A stretch of DNA of 64,000 nt from Erigeron canadensis. Taxonomy: Eukaryota > Streptophyta > Magnoliopsida > Asterales > Asteraceae. Positions 1-10,836 of the stretch are shown one piece after another; the stretch's first letter is position 1; the number at the start of each line of letters is the position of its first letter. Where the stretch lies: assembly GCF_010389155.1 (NCBI RefSeq), contig NC_057764.1, positions 16,926,001 to 16,990,000 of the forward strand, given 5' to 3'. The notes under the pieces were generated by a model, which was given only the letters and a program-made list of their open reading frames with translations, did not search any database and was not told where the DNA came from. The translations under genes and the position numbers were made by a program.

Positions 1-665
1 AAAGCTCTGCAAATAGTATAAATTGAAAAATGTGACTTAGAAACCTTTTTCAATGAAAATTGTGATTTGCCGAGCTTATTGCTCTGCAAATGGTTTAAAA
101 TGACTTAGAAAAATTTTCATGTGAAATGTGTTGTTTGCCGAGCTTAAAGCTCTGCAAGCATCTTTATTGAAGAAAAACTTATGAAAATTATTTCTAGAAG
201 ATCTCATGAAAGAATTCATGTACAAAGTTATGTAGACAATGTATTTTGATAAAGATTTATATTGATTTGCTAAGCAAAATGCTCTGCAAATGAGAACTTT
301 GGTACTTTGGAAAAATTTCATGAAACACTGGAAGAAGTCGAGGTCAAAGCTCTGCATTCATTTAAAATCCTTTGAATGGGTTGTGAGAAATCAATGGTTT
401 GCCGAGCAAACACCTCAGCAAATGGCAATTATGCTATTCATTCCTTGTGAAAGCTTGAGGATCAGGTTTAACACTTTTAAAGTATGCCGAGTAAAGAGCT
501 CTACATATATTTGAAAAACACTTGAAAGAAGTTTATGAAAATACTTGTTTGTCGAGCAAATATCTCGGCATCCTTTAGAAAAGATAGATAATTTTAAGCC
601 CAAAAATTATGAAAGTTTTGAAGATGACTGTTGACACTTGTATGAATTGCCGAGCAAACACCTCG
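1..665. repeat. Array of GCCGAG/CTCGGC palindromes (left copy)
   Basis: About eleven short imperfect palindromes are spaced 40-130 bases apart. The core is GCCGAG, a 6-9 base loop, then CTCGGC and AAA. Examples lie near 73-100, 133-155, 270-292, 400-422, 485-510, 548-570 and 645-665. Several copies have one arm decayed to CTCTGC or GCAGAG. The same array appears in opposite orientation at 9500-10490. Function is unknown. Confidence 0.85.
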
Positions 666-1655
666 GCACTTAGAACAAATTCAAACCCATTTCCAGTTTT
701 TACTCAAACCATCAAATCCAACCCAGAAATTTCATTCTTATAAAAAAATAAAGCAGATTAAAGTGACAAATAACACTTATACAGTCTAAACATGCATCTA
801 AGTTCATCAAACAATACATCAAAACATCACAGAACTCATAACAAACATGATCAGTTCATGCATGCATTTAATCAAACAGTTTGTATTCAAATAAGAATCA
901 AGGATTTCTACCTTTAAAACGTGAGGATCTGATGATGAAAGAAGATGAAATGGACTTAGAATCACTCAGAAAACACAACCCTTTAGATTTAACCCAAACG
1001 AATCAACAAAATGACATACAAATTTATACAAAAGAGATCGGATGATGATGAGAGAAAAACAAAGATATTTGTTTTGAATTTGAAAAGAAGTAAATGAGCT
1101 CCGCTAATTTCTTCTTCCTTTTAACCATCAAGATCGGGTCATGGATCTGGGTCGACCCGCGTGTCAACCCAGATTGAGTCTGATGGGCTTTCTGACATAC
1201 TTGGGCTTGACAAGAAAAATTGGGGTCATCCTTTTTGGTTATATAACAATCAACAAAAAAAATTTAGGCTTTTCACAAAAAGAGATAAAAAAAATTAAAA
1301 ATAAAAAAAAACTTTTTGTCTTTTTATCTTTTCTAATTTTGTATTTGATTTTCAGATTTTAGAACAATAACACACAAATGTAAGTAAATTATAAATACAA
1401 CATAATAAACAAAAATAAAACACACATATTTACATGCATTTGCATACTCCCCCTCGAATTAAGAGTACAAGAGAAAATTTTAATTTACAAACTCAAACTC
1501 CCCCTAAAATCATGCATTCTACCCTTTTTTCTCCCCTCAGACATTGCATGTAATAACAAGTAAAACAAATCAATATTTGAAACAGAAAATGAACATAGAA
1601 AACATAGCATGAAAGCATTTAAGTTTGTAAATCAAGCATGCCAAGTTTGGTTTCA
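1..1655 (-). repeat. Left arm of a 1.65-kb inverted repeat (element A/G tail)
   Basis: This stretch is the reverse complement of 4835-5740 joined to 9424-about 10160. Read on the minus strand it runs from the last pol codons (about 1655-1630), through a non-coding spacer with two gagggggag-type purine tracts, into a palindrome-rich spacer. By eye the arms match at roughly nine positions in ten, including the block around 1141-1200 against 5281-5350. There is no credible gene; the small open frames (for example 1141-1362) do not resemble any family. The arm most likely arose with element A by self-integration or by recombination between inverted copies. The second arm is interrupted by element B, so the inversion is older than B. 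Confidence 0.88.
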
Positions 1656-3293
1656 AGAAAATTGAAGGATTAGGTCACAATCTTTTTAGTGTTGGACAAT
1701 TCTGTGACAATGATCTTCAAGTGGTTTTCAAGAGATATGAATGCGAAGTTCAAACCACAGATGGGGTAGATATTCTCACTGGAACAAGGGACAATAATTT
1801 GTTCACCATTGATCTGATTAATGTTCCAACTCTAGACAACATTTTCCTTTTCTCAAAAGCCTCTGCACAAAATTCATGGTTATGGCATCGTCGTTTGTTT
1901 CATCTTAACTTTCAAACTATCAATGCTCTAGCAGACAAACAACTTGTTGAAGGTCTTCCTGATTACAAGTACGAATCTGAACATGTTTGTCCATCTTGTG
2001 CTATTAGCAAGATGAAGAAGGCATCTCACAAACCTAAGAAACATCTGAGCACCGAAGGTCCTTTGCATCTATTGCATATGGATTTATGTGGACCAATGAA
2101 AGTCAGAAGCATTCATGGAAAGAGATACATTCTAGTGATTGTTGATGATTTTTCTCGTTACACTTGGGTTTTCTTTCTTCATGCCAAAAGTGATGCTCCA
2201 CAGGATATCATTGATTTCATCAAACAAACCCAAGTCAATCTTCAATCATTAGTTCGAATTGTTCGTTCCGACAATGGCACAGAATTCAAGAATGCAACAA
2301 TTGATTTTTTCTTTAAATCATAAGGCATTACTCATCAGTTTTCTGCCACAAGAACACCTCAACAAAATGGAGTAGTTGAAAGTTAAAATCGCACTCTTGT
2401 TGAAGCAGCCAGAACAATGCTTGCCTATTCAATGCTACTACCAAATCTTTGGGCTGAAGCTGTAGCTACTGCTTGCTTTACTCAGAAAAGGTCCATTATC
2501 AACAAGAGATTTGATAAAACTCCATATGAGGTGATCAATAAGAGGAAACCCAATGTGAACTTCTTACACAGTTTTGGATGTGTTTGTTATGTTCGACAAT
2601 TTGGGTAAATTTGTACCAAAAGGTGATGAGACATATTTTATTGGTTATTCAAGAGAATCGATTGCATATCGTGTCTATAATCGTCGGACGAAGAAGATAG
2701 TTGAGAGTATGAATGTTCGATTTGATGAACTGTCTGGAATGGTTCTTGAACACAATAGTTCAAGACCCGAACTTAATCGACCACAAGCTTCCGCAACAAT
2801 AGTCGCTTCCAATGTCAAATCTCAATTCAGTACTCCAACCACAGAGGATTTGGATATTTTTTTTGAGGAATTCTACCATGATCATCCAAGAATGTCTGAA
2901 CCCAGTTTAGATACAAGTGCAGTTTCCAGTACCATGAATACTTCTTCAGCACCAAATGGAGACGATGAGTCATCACCATCAGTCAATTCAGATATATCTT
3001 CACCATCATCTGAATCTCATCTTCATACTGCCACTTCTGAGTCACAAGGCCCACATACTCATATTTCTCAAGTGACAAGTCCTGCAACTAACCCAGAAGT
3101 TTATGCCACTGAAGATTTTGTTGAACCACTGGCAACTTCATTTGAGCAAATAACTGCACAACATACTCCGACGTTCATTGATACTGAAGAATTAAATGAT
3201 CCACATGAAGCTTTTCCTCATTCAACCAAATGGACAAGATCTCATCCGATTTCTCAGATCATTGGCAATCCAGACTCAGGAATACAGACATGA
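1651..3293 (+). pseudogene. Copia element A: GAG-pre-integrase and integrase (broken)
   Basis: This encoded the integrase part of a Ty1/copia Pol, which would insert element cDNA into chromosomes. The copy starts inside the region just after the protease (motif HNLFSVGQFCD), so gag, protease and the 5' LTR are missing. The zinc-binding part (WHRRL.H then HVCPSC) is visible at about 1890-2000. The core aspartates sit in HMDLCGP and RSDNGTEF, and the catalytic glutamate in QQNGVVES. Stops fall at about 2321-2323 and 2384-2386, the second next to the glutamate. A frameshift near 2590-2600 moves the C-terminal part to another frame, which ends in TGA at 3293. It is closely related to elements D and C. 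Identification is secure; it cannot make an active enzyme. Confidence 0.93.
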
Positions 3294-4345
3294 TCTGCAT
3301 CAGTGAATGAATGCATGTTTGTGAATTTCCTAAGTATAGTTGAGCCAAAAATAGTGAATGAAGCACTCGGTAGTCCAGATTGGGTGAAGGCTATGCAGGA
3401 AGAACTCAATCAATTGGAGAGACATCAAGTGTGGTGATTGGTTCCGAATCCTTACAAGAACAAAAAACCAATCGAAACAAAGTGGATCTTCAAGAACAAA
3501 AAGGATGAAAACGGAGTTGCTATCCGCAACAAAGCACGTTTGGTTGCAAAGGGATATTGTCAACAAGATGGAATCGATTATGATGAGACGTTTGCACCCG
3601 TTGCACGAATTGAAGCAATATGGATGTTTCTTGCCTATGTTGCTTACAAGAACTTTACTATATATCAGATGGATGTCAAAACAACATTTTTGAACGGAGT
3701 TCTCAAAGAAGAGGTCTATGTTGAACAACCTGAAGGTTTTGTGAACTCTGAACATCCATACTATGTCTACAGGTTAGATAAAGCCTTGTATGGTTTGAAA
3801 CAAGCTCCTCGTGCATGGTATGACGCTCTCACTGCTTTTCTCTTGAAATCTGGATTTAATAAAGGTTCAATTGATACTACCTTGTTCATTAAAAGATAAG
3901 GTAGTGACATTATTTTAATCCAGATATAAGTTGATGACATAATTTTTGGGTCGACTAACCCTAAGTACTGCAAGAATTTTCTACACTAATGATCAGCAAG
4001 TTTGAAATGAGTATGATGGGTGAATTAAACTTTTTCCTTGGACTCCAAGTCAAACAGTTGTCAAATGGTACATTTATTTGTCAAAATAAGTATATCCTTG
4101 ACATGTTGAAAAAGTTTGATATGATAAATTGTCAACCAATTGGAACACCCATGGAAACTCGAACAAAAATTCATGTTGATTTAAATGGTAAATCTTTTGA
4201 TCAAAAGAAATATCGCAGTATGATAGGGTCACTCATGTATTTAACTGTCAGTCGCCCGGATATTATGTTTTCCACATGTATGTGTGTAAGGTACCAGGCC
4301 AATCCCAAAGAAAGTCATTTTCAGACTGTCAAACGGATTTCCGTT
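3294..4345 (+). pseudogene. Copia element A: reverse transcriptase (broken)
   Basis: This continues from the integrase in the same pol and was the RNA-dependent DNA polymerase. Family motifs are clear: [70 protein letters not shown] and FLGLQVKQL. The catalytic YVDD motif at 3927-3938 reads stop-V-D-D: the tyrosine codon has become TAA. Further stops lie at about 3435-3437 and 3897-3899, and the frame shifts between 3960 and 3989. The region 3989-4363 ([24 protein letters not shown]) is open in its own frame. Loss of the active-site tyrosine alone would disable it. Confidence 0.93.
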
Positions 4346-4872
4346 ACCTTAAAGGCATTGTGAACCTTGGTTTGTGGTATCCAAAGGATGCTGGCTTTCA
4401 ATTAGTTGCATACTCGGATGCTGACCATGCAGGTTGTAAGTTGGATAGAAAGAGCACTTCGGGAAGTGTACAGTTTTTAGGGAATAGGTTGGTAATTTGG
4501 TCTTCAAAGAAGCAGAATTGTGTATCCACATCTACTGCAGAAGCTGAATATGTTGCTGCAACTAGCTGTTGTTCACAAGTACTTTGGATGTAGACACAAT
4601 TAACTGACTATGGTTTTCAGTTCGAGAGAATTCCAATCTATTGTGACTCCAAGAGTGCCATTGCTATATCCTGCAATCCAGTACATCATACTAAAACCAA
4701 GCATATATATGTTCGGTACCATTTTATTAAAGATCATTTTGAGAAAGGTAACATCGAACTCTAATTTTTTCCCACTGACTACCAGTTGGTTGACCTTTTC
4801 ACTAAACCATTGGATGAACAAAGGTTCAATTTTTTTAAAACCAAACTTGGCATGCTTGATTTACAAACTTAA
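4346..4872 (+). pseudogene. Copia element A: RNase H end of pol (broken)
   Basis: This is the RNase H domain that degrades the RNA strand during reverse transcription. It shows LKGIVNLGLWYP, then AYSDADHAGC with a catalytic aspartate, DRKSTSG, STAEAEYVAA (catalytic E), and the tail HTKTKHIYVRYHF, ...LFTKPL, KTKLGMLDLQT, ending in TAA at 4870-4872. The frame shifts near 4330, with stops at about 4591-4593 and 4762-4764. The last codons are repeated in inverted form at about 1630-1655, which marks the edge of the inverted repeat. Confidence 0.9.
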
Positions 4873-5740
4873 ATGCTTTCATGCTATGTATTCTATGTTC
4901 ATTTTCTGTTTCAAACATTGATATGTTTTACTTGTTATTACATGCAATGTTTGAGAGGGAGAAAAAATGGTAGAATGCATGTTTTTAGGGGGAGTTTGAG
5001 TTTGTCAATTAAATTTTTCTCATGTATGCTTAATTTGAGGGGGAGTATGCAAATACATGTAAATATGTGTGTTTTATTTTTGTTTATTATGTTGTATTTA
5101 TATTTTACTTACATTTGTGTGTTATTATTCTAAAATCTGAAAATCACAAAATTAGAAAAGATAAAAAGATAAAAAGAATTTTTTTATTTTTAATTTTTTT
5201 TATCTGTTTTTGTTAAAAGCCCAAATTTTTTTTTTTGTTGATTGTTATATAACGAAAAAGGATGAGCCCAATTTGTCTTGTCAAGCCCAAGTATGTCAGA
5301 AAGCCCATCAGACTCAATCTGGGTTACCATGCGGGTCGACCCAGATCCATGACCCGATCTTGATGGTTAAAAGGAAGAAGAAATGAACGGAGCTCATTTA
5401 CTTCTTTTCAAATTCAAAACAAATATCTTTGTTTTTCTCTCATCATCATCCGATCTCTTTTGTATAAATTTGTATGTCATTTTGTTGGTTCGTTTGGGTT
5501 AAATCTAAAGGGTTGTGTTTTCTGAGTGATTCTAAGTCCATTTCATCTTCTTTCATCATCAGATCCTCATGTTTTAAAGGTAGAAATCCTTGATTCTTAT
5601 TTGAATACAAACTGTTTGATTAAATGCATGTATGAACTGATCATGTTTGTTATGAGTCCTGTGATGTTTTGATGTATTGTTTTATGAACTTAGATGCATG
5701 TTTAGGCTGTATAAGTGTTATTTGTCACTTTAATCTGCTT
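4873..5740 (+). repeat. Right arm of the inverted repeat, first part (pol-3'ORF spacer)
   Basis: Non-coding spacer after the pol of element A and the inverted copy of about 755-1630. It contains two purine tracts of the type used as plus-strand primers (near 4985-4996 and 5036-5048). It ends at GCTT (5737-5740), where element B begins, and resumes at 9424. Confidence 0.85.
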
Positions 5741-5941
5741 TGTTTTTGAAACAACTAAATTTGAGCTTGATTTGTGCAATAATGAAGTTAGTGTGTGAAA
5801 AGGTGTTTGTGTGTGTATGGAGGTTGAAGATGGAGATGAGAGAGAAAATTAGAGTAAAATGGAATGATTAGGGTAAAAATGTGGGAAAAGGCTTACATTA
5901 TTAAAATAATTACATTTTAACACCATTTTAGATTTCTAACA
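5741..5941 (-). repeat. Element B 3' LTR, shortened
   Basis: On the minus strand it starts TGTTAGAAAT directly after a PPT and ends in ...AAACA. It is 201 bp against 314 bp for the 5' LTR. Only the first ~40 bases and a CT/CA-rich middle align readily, so the two LTRs of one element are strongly diverged or have recombined with a relative. Confidence 0.75.
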
Positions 5942-5954
5942 TTCTTCCCCTTGG
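5942..5954 (-). other. Element B polypurine tract
   Basis: Minus strand CCAAGGGGAAGAA lies immediately before the LTR start TGTTAG. This is the normal position of the primer for plus-strand cDNA synthesis. Confidence 0.8.
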
Positions 5955-6635
5955 TGTTGAAATGTAATTCATACACGACATCATCTTTAAATACGAATTT
6001 GTTGATGAAGGTCTTCGAATGTTTCTCATTGTCTTCAAGATCTTCCATCAAACTTGACTTTACGTCTTTAATCTTCACACTTACCTTAAAGATGTATCTT
6101 TAAGTCTTGAACTTCTCAGAGTATAAGCATTGCGGAAACTTAATCTTGGCTCTTTAGATTTGAACATGAAAGCCTCTTCTTGACAAACTTAACTTTGTCA
6201 CACTTCCCCTTAATTAATGAATCTCTCTCTTGAAGCATTTGGACACACATCATTTTCATCACAAACTTCCCCTCGATCAAACAATCATATTTGCATACCA
6301 CCAACGCTTATGTATAGGGTGTACTCGCGGCGTACCCACCACGTTGGCGATAACTATCTTCAAAGAATAATTTGGGGATCACTTTAGTCAAAAATTTATC
6401 TTTCTTTCCCTAAACTGATGAATTCTTCTTTCTCCCATCAAATTTCAAGAAAGCACACACACTTGTTCGACTTCATTGTAACATTCTTCCCCTCATGATG
6501 AATGTGTGGCCACATGTTCATCATGTCTCTTTGAAGTCGAAACTAGGGAATCAACCATTATGAAGTAGTAGTCCAATAAACAACATCTTTAGCCCGGGTT
6601 ATACACTGACATGTGTATAAGCCATATTCACCAGA
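5955..6635 (-). other. Element B non-coding region with extra PPT-like tracts
   Basis: There is no open frame. On the minus strand, three further AGGGGAAG tracts at about 6483-6494, 6266-6275 and 6203-6212 are each followed within a few bases by TGTT, TTGTG or GTGTG. They look like degenerate copies of the PPT/LTR junction. The pol genes would sit here in a complete element. Confidence 0.6.
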
Positions 6636-7768
6636 TCACTTAACAACAACCTTTGGAACCCATTTTTGCTGAGGCCCAATGGTTTTTGTCTTCACATTCC
6701 AAATGTAAGTATCATCAATCCGGCGAATTGAGTCTGAAGTCCATGGAGGGTGAAAACTCGAAGTCGTTGAAAAGTTGAGTTTTCGTGGACGAAGTGGAGA
6801 GGATAAGACATTCACTTTTGGCATATGAATTGTTTTAGGTGCAAGATTGAAGAGTTGCCAAAATGAGTATTTGATTGTCTTTTCTCAGTTGACTTTTGTT
6901 TGTAAACTGATTTCCATGTGAGCTTAGGCAACTGAGCTTTGGCTTGTAAGATGAAAGTTGTATTGTCTTCAAAAGATAGGAATGAGACTGAAGATACTGA
7001 TCCATCAACTGTAGAGGATGTTGAATACTTCTTACTCTTCTCCAATGAGTAATTGGTAAACTAAGACATCTTTCGGGAAGGGGTTGATGAAACATTGACA
7101 TTGGAGCTCTTTGGGATGAACTCAGTGGAAACTTTCTTTGAAACATCAAGTTCAGTTGGAAGTATTGGACTTGCATCATGATAAACTTATCCATCATCAC
7201 TATCAGTATCATTCTTCTCAACTTTGTTGAAGTCTTTGAAGACTTTTCTCTCCTTGCTTAGTAAAACATTTGTCTTATCTTGCAACTCATGTTGAAGATT
7301 TGAAATTGTTTGTTGCAAGACAACTTCTTTCATTTGACTTTCCAAAATGTGTTCATCAAGCCTTTGAAGTGAACTTTGCAACTCATTTGTAAATTTAGAA
7401 ATTGTAGATTGCATCTCATTGGTCTTCTGTTGTAGAGTAAAATCGTTGTTCAAAAGCTCGATGATACATTTTGACAAATCATCTGTTAAGTTATAAACTT
7501 TGATCTTCAAATGAACATTTTCAGTTTTGAGCTCCTCATTTTCAGATTTGAGTTGTTCATTTTCAGACTTGAGTTGTTGAATTTCAAGATTGATCTTCAC
7601 ATTTTGAGTCTTTGTCTTTTTGACATGAACCTTTGGAGGATTTGAATTTTGATGAGAATACCTTTTAGAAAAAGCTTTTGTATCGGCGATTATAGATTCA
7701 TAAGACTTTTGATCCTTATCATTCATGGATGAAAGAGTATTTGAGATGTTTGACATTTTGTTATTCAA
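6636..7768 (-). pseudogene. Element B: coiled-coil Gag-like ORF (broken)
   Basis: Start at 7768 (MNNKMSNISN...). The first 193 residues run to a stop at 7187. Residues about 60-175 are strongly coiled-coil in character, with repeated QLKSENEQLKSENEELKTEN-type heptads rich in L, E, K, N and Q. After the stop the reading continues through other frames to a C-terminal piece (6824-6636) ending GPQQKWVPKVVVK and a stop. The same KWVPK ending occurs near the Gag end of element D (about 61463-61486), which identifies this as the C-terminal half of a D-type Gag without the capsid domain or zinc knuckle. It could be a structural or RNA-packaging protein, but that is inference. Confidence 0.72.
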
Positions 7769-8179
7769 AGGAAGGTATGAAATAAAAAAGTATTGTGTTT
7801 GAAACTGAAGTGAAGAATTTAAAATTGAAATTTGGAAATTTTGAATTTTTGGAATGTAAGACGATCTAAAAAAATGAAATTTTGATTTAACATGAGCTGA
7901 TCATTTCCCTGGCTTCAATTACATATAAAATACAAGTGAGCCGAAAGTTATAAGCAAAATAAAGTCCATAAAAACCCGAAAAAGACATAAAAGTGACCAA
8001 AACTCATAGAAAAAGGCCGTTTCGGGGCTCAAAGGCCGACCAAACCGCCTGTGGCAGTTTGCAACTTGATGCGTCTCATTTCTGCGGTCGTTTTGACTAG
8101 TCACACGCCCAAAACGGAGCCTTCTAGCAAAAGTTATGCCCATTTTTGTAGAGGTCTCTTCTTGTCTTGATTTTCTTTT
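7769..8179 (-). other. Element B leader, proximal part
   Basis: Non-coding DNA between the palindrome array and the ORF. The open frame at 7919-8143 resembles nothing I know and I do not call it. Confidence 0.5.
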
Positions 8180-8665
8180 TGTAGAGATCTTGTAAAGATC
8201 GTCCTAGGAAATGTTTGAAAATGTTGAAGTGAAGGTGAGACGATCTTATTGAGATCGTCTTAGAAAATGTTTGACAGATTGACAAAGTATAAAGTGTTTG
8301 AGAAGTGAGACGATCTTAAAGAGATCGTCTTGGAAATTGGTTTAAGAAAGATAGGACGGTCTTGTGAAAACTTGAGACGATCTTGTCAGGATCGTCCTAG
8401 ATTCAATGAGCTGAGACGATCTTGTGAAGATCGTCCTAGCTTTATGTCTCCATACTTTCAAATGAAAAATACTTTCCAATTATTTGAATTGACCAAACCA
8501 ATCTTTTCAGATTAATTAGCCACAAACAAAAACTTCACAACACACAATCACTTGTTAGAACGATCTTGAGGAGATCGTCCTACAAGCCACTAAGCTTAAA
8601 GTATGAAAAGTGAAATATCAAGCACTGAGACGATCTGATGAAGATCGTCCTAGTGAGAATCGTCC
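8180..8665 (-). repeat. Element B leader palindrome array (GACGATCT/AGATCGTC)
   Basis: Seven or eight hairpin-forming repeats have the core GACGATCTT, a 3-5 base loop, then AAGATCGTC and often CTAG. They lie near 8188, 8240, 8310, 8375, 8412, 8557 and 8628, and stems are 7-9 bp. The array lies between the primer site and the ORF and so would be in the transcribed leader. Element D has a related array with core AACGATCT/AGATCGTT. Confidence 0.85.
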
Positions 8666-9095
8666 TAGCATCATCTTCTTCATCATAAGAACTGGTATTT
8701 TCAAAAACTCCATTGATAACTTCTAAAAGCTTCAATATCTTTCAAATTACTAGGTGTTATGACTTGAAATAACTTGTAAAATGTTTGTTTTCACCTCCGC
8801 AACAAATCCTTAAACAAAATTCAGCAAAAAACACAACAGAACCAAATCCCAAATTTTAGCGCCAAAAACTAAAAAATTCAATCTTGAGTTATAGACTGAA
8901 TTGGAACTTGAAACTTGACAGGATTATGTTTTAGGCTATCAGGAATCTATTGGTGAACAAAAATCTATGATTTTATGTGATTTGAGCGGTGTAAAATGAT
9001 GAAACAGTGGACGGATAGAAAAACGGTTCTCGAATTTGATTTTTGATGAATTTGAGATCGAATTCAATTATGGATCGATATCAGAATGATGTTTT

Positions 9096-9107
9096 GCTCT
9101 GATACCA
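9096..9107 (-). other. Element B primer-binding site (tRNA-Met)
   Basis: Minus strand TGGTATCAGAGC lies two bases inside the 5' LTR. It matches the standard plant copia site complementary to initiator tRNA-Met, where minus-strand cDNA starts. Confidence 0.9.
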
Positions 9108-9109
9108 CA

Positions 9110-9423
9110 TGTCATAACACAATTTCTCGTCTGAATTCGAGCTTAACAATGGTGGATTTGAGTAGTATGTGTGTTCTTGGTGTAAGTATGTGAGTTGAGA
9201 GAGAAAAAGTGTGTGTGTTGAAAGTCTGATTTGATTAAATGTGAAAATGGAATGGGAAAAGGTTATGATTATCTAAGGTATGAGGGGATTTATACCTAAA
9301 TACACAACTATGCTAATTATCACAATTAGCCCTTCAACCTTAGTAATCATTCACCTATGACCTAACTACAAGTAAGTCCACTAATTTAAATTACAATTTA
9401 TCACTATTTTTGAATTTCTAACA
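9110..9423 (-). repeat. Element B 5' LTR
   Basis: 314 bp, TGTTAGAAAT...TGACA on the minus strand, bounded by the primer site and by the GCTT duplication. A TATAAA promoter-like site lies at 9289-9294 (minus strand). The first ~180 bases are clearly related to the LTR of element D (56230-56552). Confidence 0.88.
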
Positions 9424-10836
9424 GCTTTTTTATAAGAATGAAATTTCTGGGTTGGATTTGATGGTTTGGGTAAAAACTGGAAATGGGTTTGAATTTGTTC
9501 TAAGTGCCGAGGTGTTTGCTCGGCAATTAATACAAGTGTCAACGGTCATCTTAAAAACTTTCATGATTTCTGGTCTTAAAATTATCTATCATTTCTAAAG
9601 GATGCCGAGATATTTGCTCGGCAAACTTCTTTCAAGTGTTTTTCAACTATATGAAGAGCTCTTTACTCGGCATACTTTAAAAATGTTAAACATGACCCTC
9701 AAACTTTCACAAGGTATGAATAGCATAATTGCCATTTGCCGAGGTGTTTGCTCGGCAAACCATTGATTTCTCACAACCCATTCAAAGGATTTTAAATGAA
9801 TGCAGAACTTTGACCTCGACTTCTTCCAGTGTTTCATGAAATTTTTCCAAAGTACCAAAGTTCTCATTTGTAGAGCATGTTGCTCAGCAAATCAATATAA
9901 ATCTTTTTCAAAATACATTGCTTACATAACTTTGTACTTGGATTATTTCATGAGATCTTCTAGAAATAATTTTCATAAGTTTTTCTTGAATAAAGATGCT
10001 TGCAGAGCTTTAAGCTCGGCAAACAACACATTTCACATGAAAATTTTTCTAAGTCATTTTGAACCATTTGCAGAGCAATAAGCTCGGCAAATCACAATTT
10101 TCATTGAAACAAGTTTCTAAGTCACATTTTTCAATTTATACTATTTGCAGAGCTTTTTGCTCGGCAAACAGTTAAAATCTCTTCAAAATGACTTGAAACT
10201 AATTTTTACTTGAAATGATCCTTTATCAATTGGAAACATTCTTGTTGTTTCATCAAAGGATTTTTCATATATATTCAAAGTGAATTCCAATCTATTTGTT
10301 CTATACGCCGAGGTATTTGCTCGGCATATCATAGACTTCACATACATTTCTTCTGTTTACCGAAGTTTAAGCTCGGCAAATGTTACAAGTTGCATAAAAG
10401 TTGTTCCAAAACCATTTTTCATACTTGTAATTTTTTCTAAACAAAACTTTTCTTTTATACTATCTGCCGAGCAGTAAGCTCGGCAAACACCTCAGTTTTG
10501 CCAAATTTGCTTTATTGTCCAAAATTCTTGTATATGTCTTACTAAATGTACATGTTCTGCCTTTGTTATCTTATCATTAAACACTTATGTGATTCTATAA
10601 ATTGTAATGATTTCTTATATATATTAGGGTGAGAAGCAAGGTATTGACCGACTTTGTGTACTACCTCTGTTGTCTCATACTTAATATATGTACGAAACAT
10701 TGTGTTTGTAAAAAAAGTGTGTCTAATTTGATTATCATGTGTATATTTCTGTATGTGATGTCTAAAGCTATATTTCTGGTCAAAATTTTGGTCAAATTGA
10801 TTTCATTTCAGGTTCTTCTTAAAATTTCATAAAAAG
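9424..10836 (+). repeat. Spacer with GCCGAG/CTCGGC palindromes (right copy)
   Basis: This resumes the arm cut by element B and extends past it toward the 3' ORF. About twelve palindromes lie near 9508, 9603, 9655, 9737, 9872, 10003, 10070, 10147, 10305, 10355 and 10463. Typical form is GCCGAGGTGTTTGCTCGGC and then AAA. 9424 to about 10160 mirrors positions 1-750; the rest is outside the inverted repeat. No coding is seen; frames such as 9800-10081 are by-products. Confidence 0.85.

Larger units (their letters stand above)
5741..9423 (-). mobile_element. Element B: non-autonomous copia retrotransposon
   Basis: A 3.7-kb minus-strand element lies inside the right arm of the A inverted repeat. 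In minus-strand order it has a 5' LTR (9423-9110), a tRNA-Met primer site (9107-9096), a palindrome-rich leader, one broken ORF (7768-6636), a 0.7-kb non-coding stretch, a PPT, and a shorter LTR (5941-5741). GCTT(T) flanks both ends (5737-5740 and 9424-9427). The intact left arm (about 740-765) shows the same site without the insert, which confirms the boundaries. It lacks the capsid part of gag, protease, integrase, RT and RNase H. Its LTR and leader resemble element D, so a D-type element probably supplied the proteins. Confidence 0.88.

Noticed and set aside
1141..1362. 73-codon open frame (MDLGRPACQ...)
   Set aside because: It lies in the spacer of the inverted repeat, is rich in K/F from poly-A/T runs, and is not kept in the other arm.
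7919..8143. 74-codon open frame in the element B leader
   Set aside because: No family resemblance, it sits in a non-coding leader, and there is no counterpart in element D.
8180..8665. CRISPR-like array of palindromic repeats
   Set aside because: Repeats are degenerate, spacing is irregular, no cas genes are near, and the array lies in the leader of a plant retrotransposon.
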